NCBI GenBank assembly: GCA_036268455.1
Contig: DATAUD010000009.1
Coordinates: forward strand, 62,001-126,000
Source: DATAUD01 sp036268455
Lineage (GTDB): Bacteria; Verrucomicrobiota; Verrucomicrobiia; Limisphaerales; Palsa-1400
Length of the DNA: 64,000 nucleotides
Reading direction: 5' to 3'
Shown: positions 25,114 through 33,387 of the stretch, one piece after another
Numbering within the stretch: position 1 is the stretch's first letter
How the letters are laid out: each line of letters begins with the position of its first letter
Program-made: the position numbers and the translations under genes
The notes under the pieces: model-generated
The model's input: only the letters and a program-made list of their open reading frames with translations
Told to the model about the DNA's origin: nothing
The model's database searches: none

Positions 25114-25836
25114 ATGGCGCGGGCTGCTTTGAGAAGTTTCCTTTTGGCGTTGTTGACGGCGACGGCGACGGCGGCGCTGGGCGAGCCCTCGTGGCGGGAT
25201 GAATTGGCGAGAATGCCGCTTGACCGGCCGGTAACGGAATTGAATGCAACGAATTGCGCGAAGATTTTGCTCAAATCGTTCCGGCGCAGCACGGTGGTAC
25301 AGGCGATCATTTTCATGCCCGGCGCGACGGACGAACTCTATTTTTTCCGCCGCGTTCACGCGCGGTTGACGAACGAAGCTCCGACGATGCTCGACGCCAT
25401 TTCCGCGCTGACCAATCAATCGTATATTCAAGCGACCTTCCGGCCCCCGCTATTGCTCATTCACACAGTGGAAGACCCGCTGGAGCCGATGATTATTGTG
25501 CAAGACGAGCATACGGCGGAGCGGATTCGGAGGAAGCATTTTGAGAAGCACGCCGTCATGGATGATCGGGATTGGGATTATGTTGAGCCGATTCTTGCGT
25601 TCGACCTGAACACGCGATGCTGGCCCGGGCTGCATTCGCACGACTCGAACCATTTTTTCCGGCACAGCCTTGCGGAGTTTGACTTGAGTGGCTGGGACGC
25701 GCTCCGAGCCATCGCGCTGGCGGGCAAGACGACCGTGACTATTGAGCGAAAGCGACTCGTCTTTCGCGGCGATAAACGCTACGGAGACTTGCCGCCGAAA
25801 TTGGAGGATTTTTTACAGCGGCACCAGGGGCCTTAG
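25114..25836 (+). CDS. Exported protein of unknown function
   Basis: A 240-residue protein with a signal peptide (MARAALRSFLLALLTATATAALG) and no recognised domain. The start at 25114 lies two bases after the hscB stop, so it is almost certainly cotranscribed with the Fe-S genes. The mature region includes a run rich in charged residues (DDRDWDYVEPILAFDLNTRCWPGLHSHDSNHFF). Two Cys residues are present. A link to Fe-S metabolism is only by neighbourhood. Confidence 0.72.
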   Translation: MARAALRSFLLALLTATATAALGEPSWRDELARMPLDRPVTELNATNCAKILLKSFRRSTVVQAIIFMPGATDELYFFRRVHARLTNEAPTMLDAISALTNQSYIQATFRPPLLLIHTVEDPLEPMIIVQDEHTAERIRRKHFEKHAVMDDRDWDYVEPILAFDLNTRCWPGLHSHDSNHFFRHSLAEFDLSGWDALRAIALAGKTTVTIERKRLVFRGDKRYGDLPPKLEDFLQRHQGP

Positions 25837-25842
25837 CTTAAC

Positions 25843-26760
25843 CTAAACGAGGCTTTCCAGAATGGCGGGGATGCGTTCCAGGCTGCGATTGAGGCTTGCT
25901 CGGGTAATGCTGCGCTCATCTTCGGTCTGATGGGCGAAAAGAATCTTCCAACCGGGCGATTCCACCCAACTGTCAAAAGGCACTTCTTCGCGGTTGCCGC
26001 TATCGCCAATTTGTTTGTGGCGCACCAGCAAATCAGCGACATGGACGGCGGCGGTCACATTGGTTTGGACGCGCGCGCTCTGCGGGATGTGGTGATATTG
26101 CACGATTTCGACAAAGACTTCCGGCAGGCGCTGCTTGCGCAAATACATTGCGCCCAATTCGGCGTGATCGACTCCAAGGACTTCGCGCTCCATTTTCAGG
26201 AGGTCGCCGCCGGTTTCGTTGAGCCGTTGATGAATTTCGGTGAAATGATCGGGAAAAGCCGACGCCATCACGATCTTACCCACATCGTGGATCAGGCCGG
26301 CGACGTAATCGATCTCGTCGTCCTGGGTCTGGAGCAAGTCGGTGATTTCGCGTGTCATCAGCGCAACGGCAATGCAGTGACGCCAGAATTGGCGCCAGGG
26401 GAATTGGCGGCCTTCGGCCAGCTTTTGAAAATCTTCGATGATCGGGGTGACCATCGCGAGTTGCCGGATTTGGCGAACTCCCAGGTAGAAGACGGCTTCC
26501 TCGATGTTTTTGACAGGCTTGGACATCCCGTAATAGACGGAGTTGACCAGTCGCAACAGTCGTGAAGTTAAGCTGGGGTCGCGCCGGATGATTTCGGCGA
26601 TTTGGGATGTGTAACGTTGGTCCGCCCCCAGCAACTCGCGCAAGGCGGAGTCGATGGTGCCCAAGGAGGGCAAACAGGCGCAACCACTTAGGCGGGCCTC
26701 AATTTGCGTGCGCTCAAATCGCTCGCGGGAGGTTTGCGGCGCGGTAATTACTGAACTCAT
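25843..26760 (-). CDS. HDOD-domain protein
   Basis: A 305-residue protein with an HDOD domain, a diverged HD-type fold used in bacterial signalling. Typical segments are EIIRRDPSLTSRLLRLVNSVYYGMSKPVKNIEEAVFYLGVRQIRQLA and VAGLIHDVGKIV, then HAELGAMYLRKQRLPEVFVEIVQYHH. The metal-binding HD pair is partly retained (GLIHDVGK). Such proteins often connect to c-di-GMP or stress signalling. It stands alone and converges with the exported unknown at 25836. Confidence 0.85.
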   Translation of the reverse strand: MSSVITAPQTSRERFERTQIEARLSGCACLPSLGTIDSALRELLGADQRYTSQIAEIIRRDPSLTSRLLRLVNSVYYGMSKPVKNIEEAVFYLGVRQIRQLAMVTPIIEDFQKLAEGRQFPWRQFWRHCIAVALMTREITDLLQTQDDEIDYVAGLIHDVGKIVMASAFPDHFTEIHQRLNETGGDLLKMEREVLGVDHAELGAMYLRKQRLPEVFVEIVQYHHIPQSARVQTNVTAAVHVADLLVRHKQIGDSGNREEVPFDSWVESPGWKILFAHQTEDERSITRASLNRSLERIPAILESLV

Positions 26761-26814
26761 CTCCCTTATATCGACAGATTTGCGCGACAGTTTAGGCGCA
26801 AAACGGAAAAAAAC

Positions 26815-27843
26815 TCAGTAGGTGAGCATATCGAGCAGGCGGGTGCCGTTGCCCGCCAATTCCCAACGGGAACCGTAGCGGGTGACGAGGCTGCGGCACG
26901 GGTTTTTCATATATTCCGGCGCGTTGACGGAAATGAGTTGGTAGCGGGCCGATCTCTTGAATTGGGACGCGGTCCGGGGAATCAATTCGAAGGGCAAACC
27001 GTTGTAGTCCAAGGCGATCTCGTAACCGGCGATTGGTTCGCGCGAGGCAAGCGCGTCTTTCTTGATTAACATTGGATACCGGCGGACCCACGAGAAATCG
27101 GTCTTGCGCACCAGCACCCGGCAAAGTTCGGGCCGATGTTGAATCCAGTCCAGAAGATTGAAATGAGGGCCTTCCTCATGCTCCGCGAGCAAAATGAGGC
27201 GAGGATCGATGCCGACCAGGTTCTGGCCGTTGTAATTGCCATGGTCGTCGCGCTCTGTCGGGTAATGTTTTTTGAACCAGGCGTCGAAATGATCGTTGTA
27301 AAAGAGGTTCAACTCAAAATGAACGTGGGCGCGTTCCTTGGAAATTCGCTCGCCGGTATTGCTTGTCCGACCCATGGTGGCGATTCTCTCGCCCGCGCGA
27401 ACGGCGCGTCCGATTGTCAACCCCGGCGTAACTGCCGACAAATGAGCGTACAGAGAGTAAATTTCCATCCCGTTGATTCGGTGAAACAGGACGATGTAAC
27501 GGCCGTAGTTGGAAAGCGAAGGATGATTGTTGATATAGGCAACCACGCCATCGGCGCTTGCCATGACGGGGTCGATGGGTTCGCCGTGGCGGTCGCGCTG
27601 GAGGCACTTGATGTCCAGACCTTCGTGCATTTGGTGGCCATCGGACCGGACGCAGCCAAAGGTTCCGCTAACCCAGGTCTTTCCAGGCGTTGGAACAAAA
27701 AACCGTTCCTCGCCGCCTTTTTCGAACAAAGCGTGATTGGCGGTCGGGAACTGAAAAGGTTGGGCGGAAACGGAAACTGCGGCGGCCAAACTGGCGAATA
27801 CGATTTTAGAAATTATACTTTTCCTCTCTTTTCGCGTGCGCAA
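26815..27843 (-). CDS. M23-family metallopeptidase (LytM-like)
   Basis: A 342-residue exported zinc peptidase-like protein that probably acts on peptidoglycan cross-links. It has a signal peptide (IVFASLAAAVSVSAQP), then the M23 core with HEGLDIKC and, about 120 residues later, HVHFELNLFY. The listed start overlaps the end of the lipoprotein gene by 38 nt, so the two are probably one operon. The long C-terminal part after the catalytic domain is unassigned. Confidence 0.85.
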   Translation of the reverse strand: MRTRKERKSIISKIVFASLAAAVSVSAQPFQFPTANHALFEKGGEERFFVPTPGKTWVSGTFGCVRSDGHQMHEGLDIKCLQRDRHGEPIDPVMASADGVVAYINNHPSLSNYGRYIVLFHRINGMEIYSLYAHLSAVTPGLTIGRAVRAGERIATMGRTSNTGERISKERAHVHFELNLFYNDHFDAWFKKHYPTERDDHGNYNGQNLVGIDPRLILLAEHEEGPHFNLLDWIQHRPELCRVLVRKTDFSWVRRYPMLIKKDALASREPIAGYEIALDYNGLPFELIPRTASQFKRSARYQLISVNAPEYMKNPCRSLVTRYGSRWELAGNGTRLLDMLTY

Positions 27844-28474
27844 TGACGTTCTTCAATCCGCGCACTATTCTTACTCCTTCCGCAGGGGTGGCGTCAGGGG
27901 TAAAACGAAAAGTTCCGCTGGGATTGCGGTCGCGGATCAAGACGGCGGTAAGCCACGCTGATTCACGGGGTTTGGTGGGGTCCACCGGGCGGGGCGCGGC
28001 TTCGGGTGCAGGTGAATCGTCGGAATCGGAATCGTCGTCATCGTTCTTACGTTTCTTTTTTACTTTCGGCTGTTTTTCACCGGGAGGCGGGAACTGCGAG
28101 AAGACAATGATATGTTTGCCCTTGTTGGCGGTCGTCATCATGTCGAGCATCAGCAGGCCATGCTCATCGAAAGTCACCTGAATGGAATAACCGCCGTCGC
28201 CGCCCGGATCTTCTATTAATGTGGCCCTTTTCAGGTCGGCTTCCGTGAGGAAAGGTTCGCGCTCGACGGTAAATGGGATTTTTTCGCGCGTGACCAGAAC
28301 AGTGCCGGTGCTGCTATAATCGTGGGTGCTGCCCTCCATGTATAAACGAAATGTGGTTTGCTCTTTTTTCTCCTCTTTTTTCTTCTGGGCCGCTGGGTCG
28401 CTCGCGCAACCCGCTACGAGAATAATGGCCGCGAGGGCGAAATAGATGTTGAATCGGCGAAACGAAATCTTCAT
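27806..28474 (-). CDS. Lipoprotein of unknown function
   Basis: A 222-residue protein with a lipoprotein signal (YFALAAIILVAGCAS; lipobox Cys), followed by a Lys/Glu-rich linker. The mature region has beta-rich stretches (TFRLYMEGSTHDYSSTGTVLV, GYSIQVTFDEHGLLMLDMMTT) and a low-complexity Lys/Asp insert (KVKKKRKNDDDDSDSDD). It resembles no family I can name with confidence. It precedes and overlaps the M23 peptidase gene, so a cell-envelope role is likely by context. Confidence 0.75.
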   Translation of the reverse strand: MKISFRRFNIYFALAAIILVAGCASDPAAQKKKEEKKEQTTFRLYMEGSTHDYSSTGTVLVTREKIPFTVEREPFLTEADLKRATLIEDPGGDGGYSIQVTFDEHGLLMLDMMTTANKGKHIIVFSQFPPPGEKQPKVKKKRKNDDDDSDSDDSPAPEAAPRPVDPTKPRESAWLTAVLIRDRNPSGTFRFTPDATPAEGVRIVRGLKNVIAHAKREEKYNF

Positions 28475-28524
28475 ATTGCACCACTAAATTAAACAAAGCA
28501 TTGGTGAAGGCAACGTAAAGATTT

Positions 28525-28641
28525 ATGGGAACACAATCGAATAAAGTTCAGAAACGGCATCGTCGCAACGCGTATCTCAAACGCAAGAAGGTCGCAGTCA
28601 AGACGAAGAAGAAGTCCGCGGCCGCGGCTCCGGCTGCCTGA
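28525..28641 (+). CDS. 38-residue highly basic protein
   Basis: A short frame beginning MGTQSNKVQKRHRRNAYLKR and ending in an Ala-rich tail after KVAVKTKKK. It is extremely basic, like small ribosome-associated proteins or nucleic-acid binders. It is followed by a likely terminator at 28760. I believe similar short proteins occur in other Verrucomicrobiota but cannot verify this here. It is not bL34, whose sequence differs. The start is supported by little more than the frame and composition. Confidence 0.55.
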   Translation: MGTQSNKVQKRHRRNAYLKRKKVAVKTKKKSAAAAPAA

Positions 28642-28695
28642 TTCTTTAATTTCTCCCGTCTTTTTGCGGATTTTTCGGTTAATTGAAGGGAAAAC

Positions 28696-28838
28696 TTATC
28701 CACCACGGCGCTTTTTGGGGGAAAAAACGCGTCGGGAACTTCCGACTTAAAACGCGCGAAAGCCCAGTAAACATTGGGTTTTTTTGACTTTTTGCGATGT
28801 GAATAAAATTTCCAGCCGGTGAATAACCCTGTGGACAA
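28696..28838. other. Cluster of DnaA-box-like 9-mers
   Basis: Four 9-mers resemble the DnaA box TTATCCACA: TTATCCACC at 28696-28704 on the plus strand, and on the minus strand TTATTCACA (28798-28806), TTATTCACC (28818-28826) and TTGTCCACA (28830-28838). Three match 8 of 9 positions and one 7 of 9. They lie in an AT-rich gap between the 38-residue gene and the structured RNA. A replication origin is not supported by strand composition, as both sides are G-rich on the plus strand, so regulation by DnaA is an alternative. Confidence 0.4.
28760..28785 (+). terminator. Likely Rho-independent terminator after the 38-residue gene
   Basis: AAGCCCAG and TTGGGTTT can form an 8-bp stem (two G-U pairs) around a 6-nt loop, followed by a run of T (28779-28785). 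It is positioned to end the transcript of the short basic protein and to isolate the RNA gene downstream. Confidence 0.55.
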
Positions 28839-28864
28839 CATTTCGTATGCAGTGTGGCGAACTG

Positions 28865-28873
28865 TGATATGAT
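28865..28873 (+). promoter_or_regulatory. Extended -10 promoter for the structured RNA
   Basis: TGATATGAT gives an extended -10 element: TG, one base, then TATGAT (28868-28873). No good -35 hexamer is visible at the expected distance, which fits extended -10 promoters. Transcription would start near 28880, just before the 5' strand of the RNA's closing helix. Confidence 0.5.
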
Positions 28874-28879
28874 CTTTCC

Positions 28880-29745
28880 AGTTCATTGAAAGAGCTGGGA
28901 CGCGGGTGATGGACGAAAGAAAGTTGCAGGCGTTCCAAGGATAATCCCAGGCGACTGGGGAAAGGCTGGGCCAGGCTGGTTGGCTCAACCCCTCTAAGTC
29001 CGGTTCGGGAGAACTGGAGACCGGAGGCAGGATTCACCAGTTCCTCTGGCGGTGATCGCACGCCGTCAGTGACGCGATACAGGAACTGAGCGGCAAAGGG
29101 CGAATAGAAACCGTTCCAAGCCGAGTCAAGTAATTCAAGCCGGTTTCAGGCTTGAGTGAATCGCAGTTACCCAGAGGGTAAGTGGTTGCTACTGTGCATC
29201 AGCACGGGGCGAATGACTCTGGCGGTCTTTTATAAAGGCCGGCCCAAAGAAAGACGCTGAAAGGCGGGACAAAGTGAGCATTCGAACCGGGAAGAAAACA
29301 AACCTGGGCAGGGTTTGCGAAAACCTTCCGAAACGCCGGCGATGTTGAAAAAAAACACCGCTGGCTTGTGATAAAAGGCAACCTGAGAGTTAAGAGGTCA
29401 GACCCGTAGCACTGGGCCAACGCATCGCCAAAAGCGGTGGCCGTCCCAGCGCAAAGAGGTCAAGACGCGGATCCGGAGTCGCAAACGTGTGTTGACCTGG
29501 TTCGCAAGCCGGCGGTGCAAACGCCAGCCCAAGCGAGCCAAGAGGCCTCACTCAAAATTCAGTGACCGCAAGGCGCTGAACGGCCCTGCTATGAGGCCGA
29601 AAATTCCGCTTGCCGTGGAGAATGGCGTCGGGAAGCTGGCAGCCCCGCGAGGGTGCGCCTAATGTCAGCGTGGGAAAGAGAGAGTGGCGAACTCCCAGCC
29701 CCAATTTGCCTCCGTTTGGCCGAAAGGCCGGGCGGGGGCTTTTTG
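28880..29745 (+). ncRNA. Large (~860 nt) structured RNA of unknown family
   Basis: No convincing protein frame covers this 1.1-kb gap, yet it is packed with pairing. GCTGGGA (28894-28900) pairs perfectly with TCCCAGC (29693-29699) and would close the whole molecule. Inside are TTACCC-AGA-GGGTAA (29167-29181), GTGC-ATCA-GCAC (29194-29205), a 12-position stem with one mismatch (29335-29346 with 29354-29365), CTGGG/CCCAG (29412-29416 with 29445-29449), and AGGTCAA/TTGACCT (29457-29463 with 29492-29498) extended inward by further pairs. Purine-rich GAAA/GCAA/CAAA loops are frequent. An extended -10 lies upstream and a strong terminator ends it. I looked for RNase P, tmRNA, SRP RNA and group II signatures and did not find them. 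Confidence 0.72.
29698..29745 (+). terminator. Terminator of the structured RNA
   Basis: A GC-rich hairpin with the apical stem GGCC-GAAA-GGCC (near 29718-29729) and an outer GCCCC/GGGGGC pairing is followed by TTTTTG. It faces the plus strand and ends about 20 nt before the methyltransferase start codon. Its outer 5' strand borders the closing helix of the RNA, so mature RNA and terminator may share bases. Confidence 0.8.
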
Positions 29746-29766
29746 TTATTTTCGCCAATGTAAAAA

Positions 29767-31077
29767 ATGAAGTCGAACGCAAACGTGTTGTTGGAGGAAA
29801 ATCTTGAATTTGGATTTGTAGCGCATCGGCCGGATGTTTCCCATTTGAAAGCGCCGCTGGGCGAGCAACTGCGGGCGTTTACTGAGTTTGGGAAAGAGAC
29901 GAAAACCATTGAAACCGAGGCGATGACTTTCGACGGCGAGAAAATGCGCGTTCCCACCTATGTAAACGAATTCTGGACTTCAAAGCAACGGGCGGCGAAC
30001 AGTTTGCACGAGGTATCGTACCGGGCTTGCTTCAAACCACAATTGCCCCGCTTTTTTATCGAGAGACTTACAGAGGCGGGCGATATTGTGTACGACCCGT
30101 TCATGGGCCGGGGCACAACGGCCATCGAAGCGGGTTTGCTGGGGCGGATTCCGTTTGGCTGCGATGTGAACCCACTAAGCGCGGTGTTTACGCGGCCCAG
30201 ATTGTGCCCGCCGACCGTTGAGCAGGTCACGCGGCGGTTGCGAGAGATTGACTGGGTCAGCGCCGAGGCCGGGCCGAAGGAGCTTCTGACATTTTACCAT
30301 CCGGAGACACTCAGGGAAGTTTGCTCGCTCAGAAATTACCTGATCCATCGGAGCACCGCCGGAGAGAGCGATCCGGTCGATGATTGGATTAGAATGGTCG
30401 CTGTGAATCGATTGACGGGCCATTCGCCGGGATTCTTTTCTGTTTATACGCTCCCGCCAAACCAAGCCGTGTCGGTGAAGGCGCAACAGAAGATCAACGA
30501 AAAGCGAAGCCAGAAACCTCCGCGCCGGCATGTGGCCGACATCATAATTCGGAAAAGCCGGCAACTTCTCGGCGATTGCGATAACAGCGTACGAAAACGC
30601 CTCTTGAATGTTTGCGACGAGGCACGAATGCTCACTCAGGAGGCCGGAAGCACGTCTCAGATTCGCTCGAATGAAGTTTCACTGGTGATAACGTCGCCTC
30701 CTTTTTTGGACGTGGTGGATTATGCGGGGGATAATTGGTTGAGGTGCTGGTTCATTGGGGTGGACCCTGGCTCGGTGAAATTGACGGTTCCCAAAAAGCT
30801 TGAGGAATGGCAGCGAGTGATGACAGAGGTCTTCCAGGAACTGAGCCGGGTTCTGCGCCCGGGCGGGCATGTTGCGTTTGAGGTGGGAGAGGTTCGCGGC
30901 GGAACGATAAAACTGGATGCGTTCGTGGTGCCCTGCGGGGTGAAGGCTGGATTAAAACCGATCTTGATTCTTATAAACGACCAGAAATTTACAAAGACCG
31001 CGAATTGCTGGGGAGTGGACAACAACGCAAAGGGGACGAATACCAATCGCATCGTGGTGTTTCAGAAAGGTGAGTGA
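29767..31077 (+). CDS. Site-specific DNA methyltransferase, orphan
   Basis: A 436-residue S-adenosylmethionine-dependent DNA methyltransferase. Motif I is DPFMGRGTT (residues 110-118) and the catalytic motif IV is TSPPF (309-313), so the cofactor motif precedes the catalytic one with about 190 residues between, where a target-recognition region could lie. The TSPP form is common in cytosine-N4 or adenine-N6 enzymes. No restriction enzyme gene is adjacent, so it looks like an orphan. It starts about 20 nt after the terminator of the structured RNA and ends 4 bases before the upstream part of the next frame. Confidence 0.87.
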   Translation: MKSNANVLLEENLEFGFVAHRPDVSHLKAPLGEQLRAFTEFGKETKTIETEAMTFDGEKMRVPTYVNEFWTSKQRAANSLHEVSYRACFKPQLPRFFIERLTEAGDIVYDPFMGRGTTAIEAGLLGRIPFGCDVNPLSAVFTRPRLCPPTVEQVTRRLREIDWVSAEAGPKELLTFYHPETLREVCSLRNYLIHRSTAGESDPVDDWIRMVAVNRLTGHSPGFFSVYTLPPNQAVSVKAQQKINEKRSQKPPRRHVADIIIRKSRQLLGDCDNSVRKRLLNVCDEARMLTQEAGSTSQIRSNEVSLVITSPPFLDVVDYAGDNWLRCWFIGVDPGSVKLTVPKKLEEWQRVMTEVFQELSRVLRPGGHVAFEVGEVRGGTIKLDAFVVPCGVKAGLKPILILINDQKFTKTANCWGVDNNAKGTNTNRIVVFQKGE

Positions 31078-31156
31078 GTTGCGGGAAGCGGGCGGGGTTC
31101 AGTTCCCTGACACTTTGCGCTTTAATCGAAGCGGTCGGCTTGCTAATTCTGGGGGG

Positions 31157-31828
31157 ATGAACAAATTGTTTTTTCTTGGAGTTTTTGCGTCCGCCATTGT
31201 TTTTCAGGCGGCTGCGGATGACCTGGTTCCGTTGCCGCTTGTGCTTCCGCCGCCTGCCATGAAAGGGACGCCCCAGGCCGTGCCGCTCGATACCACCGCG
31301 CTTCCACTTGATGACAAACCGCGCCCCCCGTTCCTGGCTCCCAAAGGGACTGCAAATGTTTCGCTCGGCAAGCCCGTTTCGGCGAGCGACACGAATTTGA
31401 TTTCCGGCGATTTGAGCCAAATCACCGACGGCCACAAGCAGGCGTTTCAGGAAAATGTGGTGACGTTGCGGCATGGACTGCGCTGGGTGCAGATCGATTT
31501 GCGGGGGGAATACAAACTTTACGCCATTCTGCTTTGGCACGATTTTACGACGCCGATTGTTTGCCGTGACGTCATCGTCCAGGTTTCCGATGACCCGGAG
31601 TTCAAGACCGGCGTGACGACGTTGTTCAATAACGATCAGAAAAACAGCGCCGGTCTTGGTATTGGGACGGACCGCGAATATTTTGAGAATTCACTCACCG
31701 GAGCGGGCAAATTGATCGACGCCAAAGGGACCAAGGCGCGTTACGTGCGTTGTTACAGCAAAGGCAGCACAGACAGCGCCCTGAACACCTACATCGAAGT
31801 GGAGGCGTGGGGCCTGCCGGCCCAATGA
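31157..31828 (+). CDS. Exported protein with discoidin-like domain
   Basis: A 223-residue exported protein. The signal peptide is MNKLFFLGVFASAIVFQAAA, followed by a Pro-rich spacer. The C-terminal ~150 residues resemble galactose-binding/F5-8-type-C folds: ANVSLGKPVSASDTNLISG, WVQIDLRGEYKLYAILLWHDF, VQVSDDPEF and RYVRCYSKGS. Such domains usually bind carbohydrate. I chose the ATG at 31157 after a GGGGGG stretch; the longer frame overlaps the methyltransferase. Its stop overlaps the next start as ATGA, so it is translationally coupled with the glycosyltransferase-like membrane protein. Confidence 0.8.
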   Translation: MNKLFFLGVFASAIVFQAAADDLVPLPLVLPPPAMKGTPQAVPLDTTALPLDDKPRPPFLAPKGTANVSLGKPVSASDTNLISGDLSQITDGHKQAFQENVVTLRHGLRWVQIDLRGEYKLYAILLWHDFTTPIVCRDVIVQVSDDPEFKTGVTTLFNNDQKNSAGLGIGTDREYFENSLTGAGKLIDAKGTKARYVRCYSKGSTDSALNTYIEVEAWGLPAQ

Positions 31829-33387
31829 AGCGATGCGTCCTTGCGGGAATGGCGGTGCTGACCGTTTTCGGGCTTTGGCTGCGCCTTCACGACCTAAGAC
31901 TTCGCCCAATGCACAACGACGAGGGCGTCAACGCAATGAAGTTCCAGGCGCTGTGGGTCAATAATAATTACAAATACGATCCCAACGAGTTCCACGGACC
32001 GACGCTTCCTTACTTGACGCTGTTCTCCGCATGGTTGAGCGGAAAGCGTGATTTCAATCAATTCACCGAAACCACCTTTCGCGCGGTACCGGCGATTTTC
32101 GGGGCGGGATTGATTTTGCTACTCCTGATTGTAGCGGCGGATCTGGGAAATGTGGAGACGCTTTGGGCTGCGGCGCTCATCGCGGTTTCCCCGGCGATGG
32201 TCTTTTACAGCAGGTATTACATTCATGAGATTCCGCTGGTTTTTTTTACGGCGTTCAGCTTTTTCTCGCTCTGGCGATACTGCAAGAGCGGCCGTTTGGC
32301 CTGGGCGTTGGCGGCGGGAATCGGTCTCGGTTTGATGGCCGCGACAAAGGAGACGTTCGTTTTCGCGATCGCGGCGCTGGGTCTGGCGATTGCCAGTTCC
32401 ACTGTTTGGAGCAGGTGGCGCGAACCTGACGCCACCCGGTTAAAATGGCAAGGGCGATGGACGCATGTGCTTTTTGCTTTGGCGGCGGCCTTGGTGGTGG
32501 CAGCGCTTTTTTTCTCGTCCTTTTTTACTAATGGGCGTGGATTGCTGGATGCGGTGCTCGCGTATGGGCCGTGGTTTCGCAGGGCAGGGGGGGAATCGAT
32601 CCATACGCACCCGTGGCCATTTTATTTTCAGCACCTATTTTGGTTTCACTCCGCGGGAGGGCCGATTTGGAGCGAGGGATTTGCCGGCGCGCTGGCGGCA
32701 GTCGGGTTTTTCGTGGCGCTGTTCGGTACCGCCCGCCCGCTTTTGCGGATAATCGCTTTTTATACGGTGTGGCTGACGTTGATTTATACAATCCTCGCTT
32801 ACAAAACTCCGTGGTGTTTGCTGGGATTCTATCACGGGATGATCTTGCTGGCCGCTGTGGGCGCCGCCTCCATTTTGCGCGCGTGCAAAACAGTGGGTTT
32901 CAAAACAGCCGTCTTCCTTGTGCTGGTGATCGGAGTTGCGCAACTCGGCTGGCAGGCGCGGCGCGGCAATTTTGGCGCGCAAAAATCCGGCGCGCTCTAT
33001 TGCGCCAGCCCGAAAAATCCCTACGTCTATAGCCAGACCTCGCCCGATATTCTGCGTCTCGTCAGCACGGTTGATGGCTTGGCGCATGTTTCCCCCGACG
33101 GTTACAATACCGTCGTCGAAGTGATCTCGCCGCAAAGTTACTGGCCATTGCCGTGGTATTTGCGCCGGTTCACTAAAGTCGGTTACTGGGACCAGACTCC
33201 GAATCAACCGCTCGCGCCGATCATGATTGTCTCAACAGATTTGCGCGCGGCGTTCGACGAACGTCCGGATAAGACCCATCTCATGGCCGGTTATTTTCAA
33301 TTGCGGCCCAACGTTTTCATGGAACTTTACGTCAGCACCGCGCTTTGGGCCGAATATGTAAAAACGCTTCCGCCGGATACGGACTAA
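31825..33387 (+). CDS. Agl23-like/GT39-type membrane glycosyltransferase
   Basis: A 520-residue polytopic membrane protein with about ten helices. The N-terminus (LRLHDLRLRPMHNDEGVNAMKF) carries the acidic DE motif of the first periplasmic loop as in PMT/ArnT-type enzymes, followed by YDPNEFHGPTLPYLTLF, a signature I associate with the Agl23/TIGR03663 group. It would transfer sugars from lipid-linked donors in the outer face of the inner membrane. It is coupled by an ATGA overlap to the exported discoidin-like protein. Its end overlaps the end of malQ by 4 nt (convergent). Confidence 0.82.
   Translation: MKRCVLAGMAVLTVFGLWLRLHDLRLRPMHNDEGVNAMKFQALWVNNNYKYDPNEFHGPTLPYLTLFSAWLSGKRDFNQFTETTFRAVPAIFGAGLILLLLIVAADLGNVETLWAAALIAVSPAMVFYSRYYIHEIPLVFFTAFSFFSLWRYCKSGRLAWALAAGIGLGLMAATKETFVFAIAALGLAIASSTVWSRWREPDATRLKWQGRWTHVLFALAAALVVAALFFSSFFTNGRGLLDAVLAYGPWFRRAGGESIHTHPWPFYFQHLFWFHSAGGPIWSEGFAGALAAVGFFVALFGTARPLLRIIAFYTVWLTLIYTILAYKTPWCLLGFYHGMILLAAVGAASILRACKTVGFKTAVFLVLVIGVAQLGWQARRGNFGAQKSGALYCASPKNPYVYSQTSPDILRLVSTVDGLAHVSPDGYNTVVEVISPQSYWPLPWYLRRFTKVGYWDQTPNQPLAPIMIVSTDLRAAFDERPDKTHLMAGYFQLRPNVFMELYVSTALWAEYVKTLPPDTD

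Noticed and set aside
28696..28838. Chromosomal origin of replication
   Set aside because: DnaA-like boxes are present, but no dnaA/dnaN/gidA neighbours and no visible change of strand composition here; kept only as a low-confidence finding.
28880..29745. RNase P RNA, tmRNA, SRP RNA or a group II intron
   Set aside because: Missing the conserved RNase P core strings, the tmRNA ends and tag frame, the SRP domain and the group II domain V; also too long for the first three.
29199..29957. Several minus-strand and one plus-strand frames of 60-120 codons in the structured RNA
   Set aside because: They overlap stable stems, lack ribosome sites and have no domain patterns.
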